Of a DNA stretch of 56,821 nt, positions 45,347-54,920 are shown piece after piece (the first letter of the stretch is position 1; every line of letters starts with the position of its first letter). Position numbers and translations under genes: made by a program. The stretch is from Bacteroidaceae bacterium. Its GTDB lineage: Bacteria > Bacteroidota > Bacteroidia > Bacteroidales > Bacteroidaceae. Location of the stretch: the NCBI GenBank assembly GCA_017615125.1, contig JAGAAS010000077.1, forward strand, positions 1-56,821, in the 5' to 3' direction. Under the pieces are notes generated by a model, which made no database searches, was not told the origin of the DNA, and worked only from the letters and a program-made list of their open reading frames with translations.

Positions 45347-45763
45347 ATGAGTACAAAGATAAAATGGGAGAATCTGATATTCCGCATCATTGCAGCTTTG
45401 GGAATCATCATGTTTGTCGCAACTCTTGTCTTTTTCAATGAAGCACTCACAAAAAAGGACACGATTCTCATCTTTGCCGGAATAGTGATTCTGATTGTTC
45501 TTTTCTTCTTCTGCGGAGGATCAGTCTTCCGGAGGAAGCGCCATCGTCATCATCATCACCACAGTTCTTCCTCTTCGTCTTCTGGGAATGGAAGCCATCA
45601 CCATCATAGTTCCTCCCATTCGGATACCTCATCCTCTGAATATCATCATCGTCATCACCACCACTCGTCTTTCTCCACGCAAGAAGGAGAATCCAAGTCT
45701 GACGAAAAGGCTTCTTCCGCTCCCGAGATAGTTACCATCTCTTCAGAGGGACAAGAAGAATAG
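45347..45763 (+). CDS. Small two-TM membrane protein with histidine-rich tail
   Basis: A 138-residue protein with two hydrophobic helices (about residues 10-29 and 38-58), a basic stop-transfer segment RRKRHRHHHHH, and a Ser/His tail. Within about 45 residues there are 17 histidines in blocks of 5, 4, 2 and 4 plus two singles, interleaved with serine runs. An acidic end (EGESKSDEKASSAPE) follows. By the positive-inside rule the tail is cytoplasmic. Such tails bind Zn, Ni, Cu or Co in other proteins, so metal storage or sensing is possible, but no family is recognised. It is followed 36 bases later by udk. Confidence 0.72.
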   Translation: MSTKIKWENLIFRIIAALGIIMFVATLVFFNEALTKKDTILIFAGIVILIVLFFFCGGSVFRRKRHRHHHHHSSSSSSSGNGSHHHHSSSHSDTSSSEYHHRHHHHSSFSTQEGESKSDEKASSAPEIVTISSEGQEE

Positions 45764-45799
45764 GTACAGGATAATTAGTGCACTAAAAAATATCATAAC

Positions 45800-46417
45800 A
45801 TGATTATCATAGGCATCGCAGGGGGAACGGGCTCAGGAAAAACAACTGTAGTCCGCAGAATTCAGGAATATTTCAAGCCGGGAGAAGTAGTCATCATTCC
45901 GCAGGATTCCTATTACAAGGACAGCAGTCACGTGCCTGTGGAAGAGAGGCAGAACATCAACTTCGACCATCCGAATGCGTTCGACTGGGATCTCCTTTCC
46001 GAGCACATCGCTATGCTGAAAGACGGGAAAGCAGTCGAACAGCCCACCTACTCCTATCTCACATGCACACGCCAAAAAGAGACAATTCATGTTGAGCCGC
46101 GCGAGGTAATCATCATTGAAGGAATCCTTGCTCTTTGCGACGAAACATTGCGCGACTTGATGGACCTGAAGATCTTTGTTGACGCCGATCCTGACGACAG
46201 GCTTATCCGCGTTATCCGACGTGATGTAGTAGAGCGCGGGAGAACTGCCGAAGCTGTCATCGACCGATACGAGAGAGTACTCAAGCCGATGCATATGGAG
46301 TTCATTGAACCCACAAAGCGCTACGCCGATGTCATCATCCCACAAGGAGGACACAACCGACGCGCTATAAATATGCTCCGAATATTTATCCGCAAAATCC
46401 TGGATCAAAAAGGCTGA
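45800..46417 (+). CDS. udk: Uridine kinase
   Basis: A 205-residue P-loop kinase: GGTGSGKT at residues 8-15, IIPQDSYYKDSSH, INFDHPNAFDWDLL and VIIIEGILALCDE are the uridine kinase signatures. RLIRVIRRDVVERGR forms the lid. It salvages uridine and cytidine to the monophosphates. Confidence 0.96.
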   Translation: MIIIGIAGGTGSGKTTVVRRIQEYFKPGEVVIIPQDSYYKDSSHVPVEERQNINFDHPNAFDWDLLSEHIAMLKDGKAVEQPTYSYLTCTRQKETIHVEPREVIIIEGILALCDETLRDLMDLKIFVDADPDDRLIRVIRRDVVERGRTAEAVIDRYERVLKPMHMEFIEPTKRYADVIIPQGGHNRRAINMLRIFIRKILDQKG

Positions 46418-46454
46418 CATATCTCCCCCGGAGCACGGAGAGTCGGCCCTTCAT

Positions 46455-47363
46455 ATGAAAAAGGCACACACGATAATCATCTCCATCGTTGCTGGCGTAT
46501 CGTCGTTAGCTGCCTGCTACTTATGGGACAGAAAGACGGTGACCATTGAAACGATTCCTCCTGTCTTTGATACCATCATTACGCAAAGGCCCTATCCGCA
46601 ATACAGCATCAGCGCCTACGATAACCTTTTCCGCGAATACGGAGACACCATCGGATGGGACTGGAAATGGTTAGCAGCTATTGCCTTTGTTGAATCGCAC
46701 TTCAATCCTGACGCCGAGAACGAATCAGGAGCGTCGGGTCTGATGCAACTGATGCCGAAGACTGCAGAAGCGGTGGGTATTGATTCACTACACCGCAACG
46801 ATCCTCGCGCAAGCGTAAAGGGAGCCTCTATTCTCTTCAAACGTCTGAGCGATAGATTTCAGTCAGTCCCTATGCCTGATCGTGTCTGCTTTGTACTTGC
46901 CTCATACAATGCCGGGCACGGGCATGTGCTTGATGCTATGCGCCTCGCTGATAAATACGGAAGTGATAAACATCTATGGTACGGGAGTGTTGATAAGTTC
47001 CTACGACTGAAAAACGAACCGCAATACTACAACGACACCATCTGTCACAATGGGAAATTCACAGGAATTGAGACGACGCTTTTTGTGGAAAAGGTGCAGA
47101 CAAAATACGATGAGTATTCGCAACTGGAAAACTTAGACAAGAGAATCCACCATCCTGACACGATACTCGTTCCGCTTAATGAATCAGCACGTCACGAACT
47201 TCACTTGAAAGCTAAAGAGACTATTCTTCGCCAACAACGCCTTCAGGAGGAACAAGACAACAAAAAGAAACGGAAAGCCAGTATGCTTTTCCTTCGGGAA
47301 GACAGCGTTTCTCAACAAGCACAAACAGAAGTTACGTTATCTCCGCAAGGAAACAATCCCTGA
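46455..47363 (+). CDS. Lytic transglycosylase, MltF-like, probable lipoprotein
   Basis: A 302-residue protein with an N-terminal signal and a lipobox-like LAAC (Cys21). The SLT domain has the catalytic glutamate E80 in IAFVESHFNPDAENESGASG, followed by LMQLMPKTA and VLASYNAGHGHV. It cleaves peptidoglycan between MurNAc and GlcNAc with anhydro-ring formation. MltF from enterobacteria also has a solute-binding domain, which is absent here; the Lys/Gln-rich C-terminus (after about residue 255) is probably disordered. It is 37 bases after udk. Confidence 0.88.
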   Translation: MKKAHTIIISIVAGVSSLAACYLWDRKTVTIETIPPVFDTIITQRPYPQYSISAYDNLFREYGDTIGWDWKWLAAIAFVESHFNPDAENESGASGLMQLMPKTAEAVGIDSLHRNDPRASVKGASILFKRLSDRFQSVPMPDRVCFVLASYNAGHGHVLDAMRLADKYGSDKHLWYGSVDKFLRLKNEPQYYNDTICHNGKFTGIETTLFVEKVQTKYDEYSQLENLDKRIHHPDTILVPLNESARHELHLKAKETILRQQRLQEEQDNKKKRKASMLFLREDSVSQQAQTEVTLSPQGNNP

Positions 47364-47382
47364 GAGTCTTATATTTTTTCGG

Positions 47383-48276
47383 TTACAGACACAGCGTTTC
47401 CAGCTCACTGTACTTTTCAAGCGCATACTCCAGAAGAATCTGCGTCTCAGCATCCATAGGAGGAACTTCCACACAATGGTAGTTGACATTAGCAGGATGA
47501 AGTACCACTAAATACATATGCGCCAGCTCAATATCATAATGACGTTTCAGAATATATCTATATAGATTTTGCTGCAAGCAATAGTGCATATAGGCTGTAT
47601 CTCCTAAATGGCTTAGCCTCCCTAAAGCTTGCCGTCCAAATTTGTTATCACGCTGAACGACAAACTCTCTAACGCCCTCATATCCTATCTTATTACTCCG
47701 CTTCCAGTCATACATAATGAAATTTCCTTCCGCATCCGTTGCCAAATAGTCAATGGTTCCAGCAACTCCGTGTTCCTCGTCACAAATACGCCATTCCGTA
47801 CGATACGACAAAGGGCATTCTCCCTGCAGAAACTCATCAAACAAAGATAACTCATGCGAAATGCCTATCTCCTTCTGACATTTCACGTAAGCTCCGTTAT
47901 ATTGGAAAGAAAAAGACCTTTCCACCTGTAAGCCTAACAGTTTCCGCTCGATTTGCTGGTGCATGAACGTGCCCGTATCACGTGCCTCCTTTCCCTGGGA
48001 TTCCCACTCCTCCAGAATTTGCTCTTTCGGATGAGAAGGGGAAGACAGTCTTTCGGCCTTTCTTTCGCAGTCAAACACAGGAAAGCACTCGGAAATAAGT
48101 GAGCTGACAGATATCTGCAGCTGATTGTCAAATGTGTAAATATGTTTTTCAGGAAAGAAATGAACATGACTGTCACGCTCGTTTGCATGCTCCAAGTTAA
48201 ATGCTATAGGCTCGCTACACTCCTCTTTTCCTAATGTCTCCAACTCAAGGTTCATCGTTTTCTTCCTTCTAATCAT
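47383..48276 (-). CDS. Stand-alone RecB-type PD-(D/E)XK nuclease-like protein
   Basis: A 297-residue protein carrying the full RecB-family motif set: GTFMH (G102-x3-H106), a glutamate in RTEWRI (E161), GTIDYL (D176), YDWKRS (D190-x-K192) and Q-x3-Y in QQNLY (Q235, Y239). These are the metal-binding and catalytic residues of Cas4/AddB/RecB-like nucleases. No helicase domain or Fe-S cysteine cluster is visible. The ATG overlaps the thrA stop codon by one base (TGATG), so it is translationally coupled to thrA. It could be a DNA end-processing or repair nuclease; its partner is unknown. Confidence 0.75.
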   Translation of the reverse strand: MIRRKKTMNLELETLGKEECSEPIAFNLEHANERDSHVHFFPEKHIYTFDNQLQISVSSLISECFPVFDCERKAERLSSPSHPKEQILEEWESQGKEARDTGTFMHQQIERKLLGLQVERSFSFQYNGAYVKCQKEIGISHELSLFDEFLQGECPLSYRTEWRICDEEHGVAGTIDYLATDAEGNFIMYDWKRSNKIGYEGVREFVVQRDNKFGRQALGRLSHLGDTAYMHYCLQQNLYRYILKRHYDIELAHMYLVVLHPANVNYHCVEVPPMDAETQILLEYALEKYSELETLCL

Positions 48277-50732
48277 CAAATATTAGCAATGCTCATGATA
48301 TCGGCAAAGACGCCTGCAGCCGTTACTGCAGCGCCTGCGCCATAACCTTGTATCATCATAGGATACTCCTTATATCTTTCCGTAGTCAATAGGATAATAT
48401 TATTGGAACCCTCTAAGTTATAGAGCGGATGCCAACGATTCACTTCTTTTAATCCTACGCTTGCATGCCCTTGATCCAACGTAGCCACGAAGCGCCATCG
48501 TTTGTTCTCACGCACCAAGCGCTGACGTTCCTTCTCAAATGGCTCGTCAAGCTCTTCCACTCTCTCCCAGAAATCATCCATACTGCCTTCGAACATCTCC
48601 TGCGGAATAAAGAGGTTCCTTTCCACATCGTCCTGCTCAAGCGCATACCCAGCCTCACGCGCCAAAATGACCAATTTACGTATCACGTCTTTTCCACTCA
48701 AGTCGATGCGAGGATCTGGCTCGCTGAATCCCTTCTCCTTAGCCAGATGAATGGTATCTGAAAGAAGGCAGTCGGCGCTGATAGTGTTGAAGATAAAATT
48801 AAGCGTACCACTCAAAACAGCCTCTATCTTCAAGATGCGATCGCCAGAGTTGATGAGGTCGTTTATTGTGTTTATGATAGGTAAGCCTGCTCCTACGTTC
48901 GTCTCGAAAAGGAATTTCACGCCTTTGCTTCGCGCCATATCTTTCAGATAGCGATAATTCGCATAATCTGAAGAAGCCGCAATCTTGTTTGCCGCAACGA
49001 CACTAATATTATGTTCAAGGAAATCGCCATATAAAGAAGCAACTTCATTGCTGGCAGTACAGTCGACAAACACGCTATTGAAGATATTCATCCCTATAAC
49101 CTCGTCACGCAAACGTTGGATATTCGAAGGTCCGCCTTCCTTCAAACAAGTGCGATAGTTGTCAAGCGGAATCCCCGCACGGTCAAACACGCCATAATGT
49201 CCCGTAGCAATACCAACCACATTCAGTTGCAAGCCACGTTCCTTCATCAGTTTCTCGCGCTGGGCACGAATTTGCTCGAGGAGGCTGCTTCCTACTGTCC
49301 CTACGCCACAAACAAATAGGTTAAGTACGTTATACTCCGAGAGGAAGAACGAATCGTGAATGACATTCAGCGTCTTGCGCAGCCATGTTTTTTCTACGAC
49401 AAACGATATATTCGTCTCGCTAGCCCCCTGAGCCGTTGCCATCACGTTGATACCGTTACGCCCCAGCACGCCAAACAGTTTGCCAGCAATTCCTGTATTG
49501 CCCCGCATATTCTCTCCGACGATAGCTACGGTAGCAAGGTCACGAACAATCTGCATGCGATTCATCTCTCCTAACGCTATCTCCTTAGCAAACTCCGTAT
49601 CCAGTACTTGAGCAGCTGCTTCGGCATCGACAGCACGCACACCTATTGACGTACTGCTCTCTGAAGAAGGCTGAGCCACAAGGAACACGCTGATACCCGC
49701 AGCTGCCAGCGAGCCAAAGATGCGCTGGTTGATTCCGATGATGCCTACCATTCCAAGCCCCGTCACATTGATAAGGTTCGTATCACCAATGCTCGAGATT
49801 CCCTTAATCGGACGGCTGTTATCCTGCAGTTTGTCGCGAATGATAGTACCGGGAGCTGAGGCGTTGAACGTATTCTTAATAAGGATAGGAATATTCTTGT
49901 GGAATGCAGGGTAAATGGTTGGCGGATATACGACTTTCGCACCGAAGTTGCACAATTCCATCGCCTCCACATAGGATAGTTCCTCTATCACATAAGCTGT
50001 GGAAATGACTCTCGGGTCGGCAGTCATGAAGCCGTCCACATCCGTCCAGATCTCAAGGACGCTTGCATTCAGCACGGCAGCAAGGATAGCAGCCGTATAG
50101 TCAGAACCTCCGCGCCCAAGATTTGTTATACGCCCCGTTGCTACATCCGTTGAGATAAATCCAGGAACAAGGGCTATGCGTCGCATTCCGTCTGACTCTT
50201 CGTTCTTCATCTTGTCGAAATGCTGCGACACCAGTTCTTCGGTCTGTTCTTTGTTTACCAGATGTTTGCCGCCCTTGTCCTCCGTCTTCATAAACTGCCG
50301 CGAATCGTATAGTTCAGCGCCATCAATAAGCGTAGAGGCAATCAGGCTTGACAGACGTTCTCCGTAACTCACTACTGTATCCATCGTATGAGCCGAGATA
50401 TCGCGCAGCAGATAGAGTCCGCGATAGATATTCTGCAATTCGGAAAGCAGCGCGCGCACTCTCTTGTAGAGCGTAGCTTTCCGGCTGGTACCCGCGGGGA
50501 TCACCGCGCGAATCATCTGCTCGTGACGCTTCACCAGCGCCTCGAACTCCAGCTCGTAGCCGCTGTCGCCTGCCGACGCCATCTTAGCCATCAGGATAAG
50601 CTTGTCGGTGACGCCTCCCAGCGCCGAGACTACCACGATGACCGATTCCGTCTGTGCCTCCACGATCCTCTTCACTTGCAGGATGCTCTCCACAGAGCCT
50701 ACCGACGTTCCGCCGAATTTCAATACTTTCAT
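48276..50732 (-). CDS. thrA: Bifunctional aspartokinase / homoserine dehydrogenase
   Basis: An 818-residue fusion. Residues 1 to about 290 are aspartokinase (MKVLKFGGTSVGSVESI, GRGGSDYTAAILAA). About 310-455 are two ACT domains (IGINQRIFGSLAAAGISVF, VLGRNGINVMATAQG). From about 465 comes homoserine dehydrogenase (LFVCGVGTVGSSLLEQI, then GAGLPIINTINDLINSGD and the catalytic Asp/Lys region FSEPDPRIDLSGKDV). It commits aspartate to threonine and methionine synthesis and is probably threonine-inhibited through the ACT domains. thrB and thrC do not follow; a RecB-like nuclease gene does. Confidence 0.97.
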   Translation of the reverse strand: MKVLKFGGTSVGSVESILQVKRIVEAQTESVIVVVSALGGVTDKLILMAKMASAGDSGYELEFEALVKRHEQMIRAVIPAGTSRKATLYKRVRALLSELQNIYRGLYLLRDISAHTMDTVVSYGERLSSLIASTLIDGAELYDSRQFMKTEDKGGKHLVNKEQTEELVSQHFDKMKNEESDGMRRIALVPGFISTDVATGRITNLGRGGSDYTAAILAAVLNASVLEIWTDVDGFMTADPRVISTAYVIEELSYVEAMELCNFGAKVVYPPTIYPAFHKNIPILIKNTFNASAPGTIIRDKLQDNSRPIKGISSIGDTNLINVTGLGMVGIIGINQRIFGSLAAAGISVFLVAQPSSESSTSIGVRAVDAEAAAQVLDTEFAKEIALGEMNRMQIVRDLATVAIVGENMRGNTGIAGKLFGVLGRNGINVMATAQGASETNISFVVEKTWLRKTLNVIHDSFFLSEYNVLNLFVCGVGTVGSSLLEQIRAQREKLMKERGLQLNVVGIATGHYGVFDRAGIPLDNYRTCLKEGGPSNIQRLRDEVIGMNIFNSVFVDCTASNEVASLYGDFLEHNISVVAANKIAASSDYANYRYLKDMARSKGVKFLFETNVGAGLPIINTINDLINSGDRILKIEAVLSGTLNFIFNTISADCLLSDTIHLAKEKGFSEPDPRIDLSGKDVIRKLVILAREAGYALEQDDVERNLFIPQEMFEGSMDDFWERVEELDEPFEKERQRLVRENKRWRFVATLDQGHASVGLKEVNRWHPLYNLEGSNNIILLTTERYKEYPMMIQGYGAGAAVTAAGVFADIMSIANI

Positions 50733-50819
50733 CTTCCGAACAGTTTATTACGGTTCCTTTGTCAAGGGTTCTGGCACCTTCAGCAAAGGCTTTTTCCACT
50801 TTGTTTGATAATTTGCGAG

Positions 50820-50827
50820 CAAAAATA
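50820..50827 (-). promoter_or_regulatory. -7 box of the thrA promoter
   Basis: TATTTTTG on the minus strand, 88 bases upstream of the thrA start. The divergent radA box is only 22 bases away, so the two promoters overlap in their -33 regions. The 88-base leader has no obvious threonine-rich leader peptide. Confidence 0.45.
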
Positions 50828-50849
50828 CGAATTATTTGATAAAAATCCT

Positions 50850-50857
50850 TACTTTTG
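50850..50857 (+). promoter_or_regulatory. -7 box of the radA promoter
   Basis: TACTTTTG 22 bases upstream of the radA ATG. Confidence 0.55.
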
Positions 50858-50879
50858 TGCATAAAAACGATGAAATAAA

Positions 50880-52295
50880 ATGGCAAAGGGAGTCAACAAG
50901 ATAGTTTACATGTGCAGCAACTGCGGCAACGATCAGCCCAAGTGGTTCGGACGTTGCCCTTACTGCGGTGAATGGAACACTTGCGTCGAGAAGAGCATTC
51001 CCCTCGCATCGAAGGGAGGCCCGACAAAAGCATTCTCTTCTGGCAGTTTACAAGGAGAATCTGTTCCTCTCGCTTTGGCAGAGATAGAGACCGACAGCGA
51101 AGCGCGTCTTGATATGTGCGACGAGGAGCTCAATCGCGTCTTGGGAGGCGGACTTGTACAAGGCTCGCTGGTGCTTCTGGGTGGAGAGCCGGGTATAGGC
51201 AAGTCGACGCTCGTGCTGCAGACAGTCCTGCGCCTGAAGGGGAAAACAGTGCTCTATGTATCGGGCGAGGAGTCTGCCTCGCAGCTGAAGATGCGTGCCG
51301 AAAGGCTTGGCGCCGGGCAAAAAAACTCCGACGGCCTGCGCATTCTCTGCGAGACGCACCTGCAGCAGGTGCTTGAGCAATGTACGGCGCTTCGTCCCGA
51401 CTTGCTCGTCATTGACTCCATTCAGACAATGTGGACCGACCTTGCCGAGTCGTCTCCCGGCAGCATCACGCAGGTGCGCGAATGTGCCGCAGCTATTCTC
51501 AACTACGTGAAGGAGCAGAACATTCCAGCCGTCCTCATCGGACATATTAATAAGGAAGGAACCATCGCCGGGCCGAAGATTCTCGAGCACATCGTCGATG
51601 CCGTTCTTCAGTTCGAGGGCGACAGGCACTACATGTACCGCATCCTTCGCGCGCAGAAGAATCGTTTCGGAAGCACCGCCGAGCTTGGAATCTACGAGAT
51701 GCGGCAGGATGGGCTGCGTCAGGTAAGCAACCCAAGCGAGCTGCTCCTTACTGAAAGACACGATGCTATGAGCGGAATATCCATCGCGGCAGCAGTCGAA
51801 GGCATCCGCCCCTTCCTCATCGAGGTGCAGTCGTTAGTGAGCACAGCTGCCTACGGCGTTCCGCAGCGAAGTGCCACAGGCTTCGACATCCGGCGCATGA
51901 ATATGCTGCTTGCTGTTTTGGAGAAACGCGTGGGCTTCAAGCTTGCCACAAAAGATGTGTATCTCAACATCGCAGGAGGCTTGCGCGTCAGCGATCCAGC
52001 TATTGACCTTGCTGTCATCAGCGCTGTTCTCTCGAGCAATCTTGATGTCGACATCAACCCGACGGTTTGTATGGCAGGCGAAGTGGGGCTCTCGGGGGAG
52101 ATACGCCCTGTGAGCCGCATCGAGCAGCGCATCCAGGAGGCTGCCAAGCTGGGTTTCCACGATATGCTCATTCCGCAGCACAACTACGCGCAGCTCCAGT
52201 CTCTCTCCTCCTCTTCCCGCGTCGAAGGCAGCTCCTCCATTCAGCTTCATCCCGTTCGAAAAGTGGAAGAGGCGTTCCGTTTCCTCTTCGGCTGA
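50880..52295 (+). CDS. radA: DNA repair protein RadA (Sms)
   Basis: A 471-residue protein with an N-terminal zinc finger (C12-x2-C15 ... C26-x2-C29 in CSNCG and CPYCGEW), a RecA-like ATPase core with Walker A GGEPGIGKST (K108), the RadA-specific KNRFG motif in AQKNRFGSTAELG, and a C-terminal Lon-like domain. It drives branch migration of recombination intermediates. Confidence 0.97.
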   Translation: MAKGVNKIVYMCSNCGNDQPKWFGRCPYCGEWNTCVEKSIPLASKGGPTKAFSSGSLQGESVPLALAEIETDSEARLDMCDEELNRVLGGGLVQGSLVLLGGEPGIGKSTLVLQTVLRLKGKTVLYVSGEESASQLKMRAERLGAGQKNSDGLRILCETHLQQVLEQCTALRPDLLVIDSIQTMWTDLAESSPGSITQVRECAAAILNYVKEQNIPAVLIGHINKEGTIAGPKILEHIVDAVLQFEGDRHYMYRILRAQKNRFGSTAELGIYEMRQDGLRQVSNPSELLLTERHDAMSGISIAAAVEGIRPFLIEVQSLVSTAAYGVPQRSATGFDIRRMNMLLAVLEKRVGFKLATKDVYLNIAGGLRVSDPAIDLAVISAVLSSNLDVDINPTVCMAGEVGLSGEIRPVSRIEQRIQEAAKLGFHDMLIPQHNYAQLQSLSSSSRVEGSSSIQLHPVRKVEEAFRFLFG

Positions 52296-52331
52296 CGGGA
52301 GGCCCCAGAGAGGTTTCTCAATGGGCCAAAA

Positions 52332-52435
52332 TTATGAAGAAAGAAAAAGAATTTTTCGAGAAGGAATCTCGCCGTATGAAGAAAGAAAAAAAATTTATCC
52401 CTTCTCGAAAATTTTATTTGGAAAAAGAAAAAATT
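52332..52435 (+). repeat. Family A interspersed repeat, locus h
   Basis: ATGAAGAAAGAAAAAGAATT, then TTTCGAGAAGGAATCTCGCC, GTATGAAGAAAGAAAAAAAA, and the inverted CCCTTCTCGAAAATTTT. Both orientations of the GAGAAGG unit are present, so the whole can fold on itself. It lies between radA and relA. Confidence 0.8.
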
Positions 52436-52535
52436 CGCATTGAGAGCTGAACCTTTCAAAAACCCGAAATTTTTCTTCTCCTTGCGAAGAAAATCGTCTT
52501 TTTCACAAAAAAAAGAAAAATAGGAGGATTTTTAT

Positions 52536-52566
52536 TTTGACTTACAAAAGGTAGTTCCTATCTTTG
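52536..52566 (+). promoter_or_regulatory. Promoter of the relA-type gene
   Basis: TTTG (52536-52539), 19 bases, TATCTTTG (52559-52566); the ATG follows 27 bases after the -7 box. Confidence 0.75.
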
Positions 52567-52592
52567 CCAAAAAGGATAACACACCCCAACGA

Positions 52593-54851
52593 ATGACAGC
52601 AGAGCTTTTCTATACGCCCGATGAGCAACTTCAACTGCAAGCACTCACAGCCCAGCTGAAGGCGCTGACGCACGACTTCCTGAGCGAGAGCGATGTGCAA
52701 AGCATCGCTGCCCATCGCCAGAAGGCCGTCGAGTCGGGAGAGCTGAAGCGCGACGTTTTCGGGCTGAACACTATGCTCAACGAGCTCCGCACCGCCATCA
52801 TCGTCTGCGAGGAGATGGGCATGAAGCGCACCGCTGTCATCAGCATTCTCCTGCGCAGCACCATCGAAGCTGGCATCCTGAGCCAGGAAGCAGCCGCAAG
52901 CCAGTATGGGGAAGATGTGGCACGCATCGTGGGGGGCATCATCAAGACAGAAAAACTCTACGAGAAAACCCCAGCTATCGGCACCGAGAACTTCCGCAAC
53001 CTGCTCCTCTCGTTTGCCGACGACATGAGGGTGATACTCATCATGATAGCCGAGCGAGTAAATCTGATGCGGCAGATCGGCTCCATCGACAACGACGAGG
53101 AAAAAACGCAGGCCCGCATCGCCACAGCTCACGAGGCAGCAAACCTCTACGCCCCTCTCGCCCACAAATTGGGACTCTACTCCCTGAAATCGGAACTGGA
53201 AGACCTGGCAATGAAGTACACCGAGACGGATGTCTACTATCAGATAAAGGAAAAGCTCAACCAGACGAAAGCCTCGCGCGACAAATACATTGCGGAATTC
53301 ATCAAGCCTATCGAAAAGAAAATGGCTGAGGCAGGACTCAAGTGTCACGTCAAAGGGCGCACGAAGAGCATTCACTCCATCTGGCAGAAGATGAAGAAAC
53401 AGCGCTGCCCCTTCGAAGGCGTCTACGATCTGTTTGCCATCCGAATCATCCTCGATAGCGCGCCTGAACGGGAAAAGCAGGAATGCTGGCTCGCCTATTC
53501 GCTCGTGACAGATATGTACCAGCCTAACCCGAAGCGCCTGCGCGACTGGCTGAGCATCCCCAAGAGCAACGGCTACGAGTCGCTTCACACGACTGTGATG
53601 GGCCCCGAAGGCAAATGGGTGGAAGTGCAGATTCGCACGGAGCGTATGGACGAAATCGCAGAGCGCGGATTAGCTGCCCATTGGCGATACAAAGGAATCA
53701 AGAGCGAGTCGGGACTTGACGATTGGCTCACGAGAATTCGTGAAGCGCTGGAGAATGCCGACGACGACAAGGACTTGATGGATCGTTTCAAGATGGAACT
53801 CTACAAGGATGAAGTTTTTGTCTTCACTCCCAAGGGGGACCTCTACCGTCTGCCGCACGGGGCAACGGTTCTTGACTTCGCCTACAGCATTCACACGAAC
53901 CTGGGCTATCATTGCACGGGAGCAAAAGTCAACGACAGGCACGTACAACTGAAATACGTGCTTTGCAACGGAGACCAAGTGGAGATTCTCTCTTCAAACA
54001 CGCAGACTCCCAAACAGGGCTGGCTGAATATGGTGACAACGACCCGAGCACGCACCAAGATACGCCAGGCATTGAAGGAAATCTCTTCTGCACAAGCACG
54101 CACAGCACGCGAAGAGATAGAGCGGAGGCTGAAAAACAGGAAGATAGAGCTCAACGAAGGAACGATGCTTCATCTAATCAAGAAGCTGGGATACAAAGAC
54201 GTTATCGAGTTCTATCAATCGGTAAGCGAGGGACGCCTGAAGACAGACGAAGTGATTGAGCATTACGCTTCGCTCTACAACGTGGAGCACGGATTAGCCT
54301 CAGATGCAGGCTCAAGCGAAACGCATAGTGCTGCCAGCTACCAGATGAATCTTGACACAGGAAGCCAGACAGCTGTCGGCGCCGATGAGGGAGCAAACTC
54401 CAGAAGTCTCTTCTTTGTCGACCCGAATATGGTAGGCATCGAGTACAAACTGGCACGCTGCTGCAATCCTGTCTATGGGGATAACATCTTCGGATTCGTT
54501 ACTGTGAGTAACGGCATCAAAATACATCGTCAGGAATGTCCTAATGCGCGTGACTTACGGAAAAAGTATCCCTACAGGCAGGTAGAAGCCCGTTGGTCGG
54601 GCAAGCCTGCCAGCTCCTTCTCGCCTGTCACGCTTTCTATCGTTGGAATGGACGACATCGGCATCGTTAACAACATCACTTCCGTCATTTCCTCCGACGA
54701 GCACATGCAAATGCGCAGCATCAGCATCGACACGCACGACAAGCTCTTCTCAGGGCGCATCACCATTATGATTGACGATACAAGCCGTCTGGAGTCACTC
54801 ATTAAGAAGTTATCTCGCGTGCGAGGCGTAAAACAAGTGAAGAGAACATAA
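52593..54851 (+). CDS. relA: RelA/SpoT-family (p)ppGpp synthetase with degenerate hydrolase domain
   Basis: A 752-residue long RSH protein. The N-terminal HD region (residues about 35-170) lacks the catalytic pair: where SpoT has LLHD this has LLRS (R88, S89). The synthetase domain is intact (HVKGRTKSIHSIWQKM, FEGVYDLFAIRII, IPKSNGYESLHTTVMG, AHWRYK). A TGS domain (about residues 405-465), a CC/H/C zinc-finger-like segment (LARCCNPVYGD, HRQECPNA) and a C-terminal ACT domain follow. It probably makes but does not degrade ppGpp, like RelA; a second RSH elsewhere would be needed for hydrolysis. Confidence 0.92.
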   Translation: MTAELFYTPDEQLQLQALTAQLKALTHDFLSESDVQSIAAHRQKAVESGELKRDVFGLNTMLNELRTAIIVCEEMGMKRTAVISILLRSTIEAGILSQEAAASQYGEDVARIVGGIIKTEKLYEKTPAIGTENFRNLLLSFADDMRVILIMIAERVNLMRQIGSIDNDEEKTQARIATAHEAANLYAPLAHKLGLYSLKSELEDLAMKYTETDVYYQIKEKLNQTKASRDKYIAEFIKPIEKKMAEAGLKCHVKGRTKSIHSIWQKMKKQRCPFEGVYDLFAIRIILDSAPEREKQECWLAYSLVTDMYQPNPKRLRDWLSIPKSNGYESLHTTVMGPEGKWVEVQIRTERMDEIAERGLAAHWRYKGIKSESGLDDWLTRIREALENADDDKDLMDRFKMELYKDEVFVFTPKGDLYRLPHGATVLDFAYSIHTNLGYHCTGAKVNDRHVQLKYVLCNGDQVEILSSNTQTPKQGWLNMVTTTRARTKIRQALKEISSAQARTAREEIERRLKNRKIELNEGTMLHLIKKLGYKDVIEFYQSVSEGRLKTDEVIEHYASLYNVEHGLASDAGSSETHSAASYQMNLDTGSQTAVGADEGANSRSLFFVDPNMVGIEYKLARCCNPVYGDNIFGFVTVSNGIKIHRQECPNARDLRKKYPYRQVEARWSGKPASSFSPVTLSIVGMDDIGIVNNITSVISSDEHMQMRSISIDTHDKLFSGRITIMIDDTSRLESLIKKLSRVRGVKQVKRT

Positions 54852-54920
54852 GAAAGCCTTCTTTCCGCGCCTCTCGTTGGCGTTAGGAATCCTTTCCTTA
54901 TTTTATAATGCAGGGAACAG

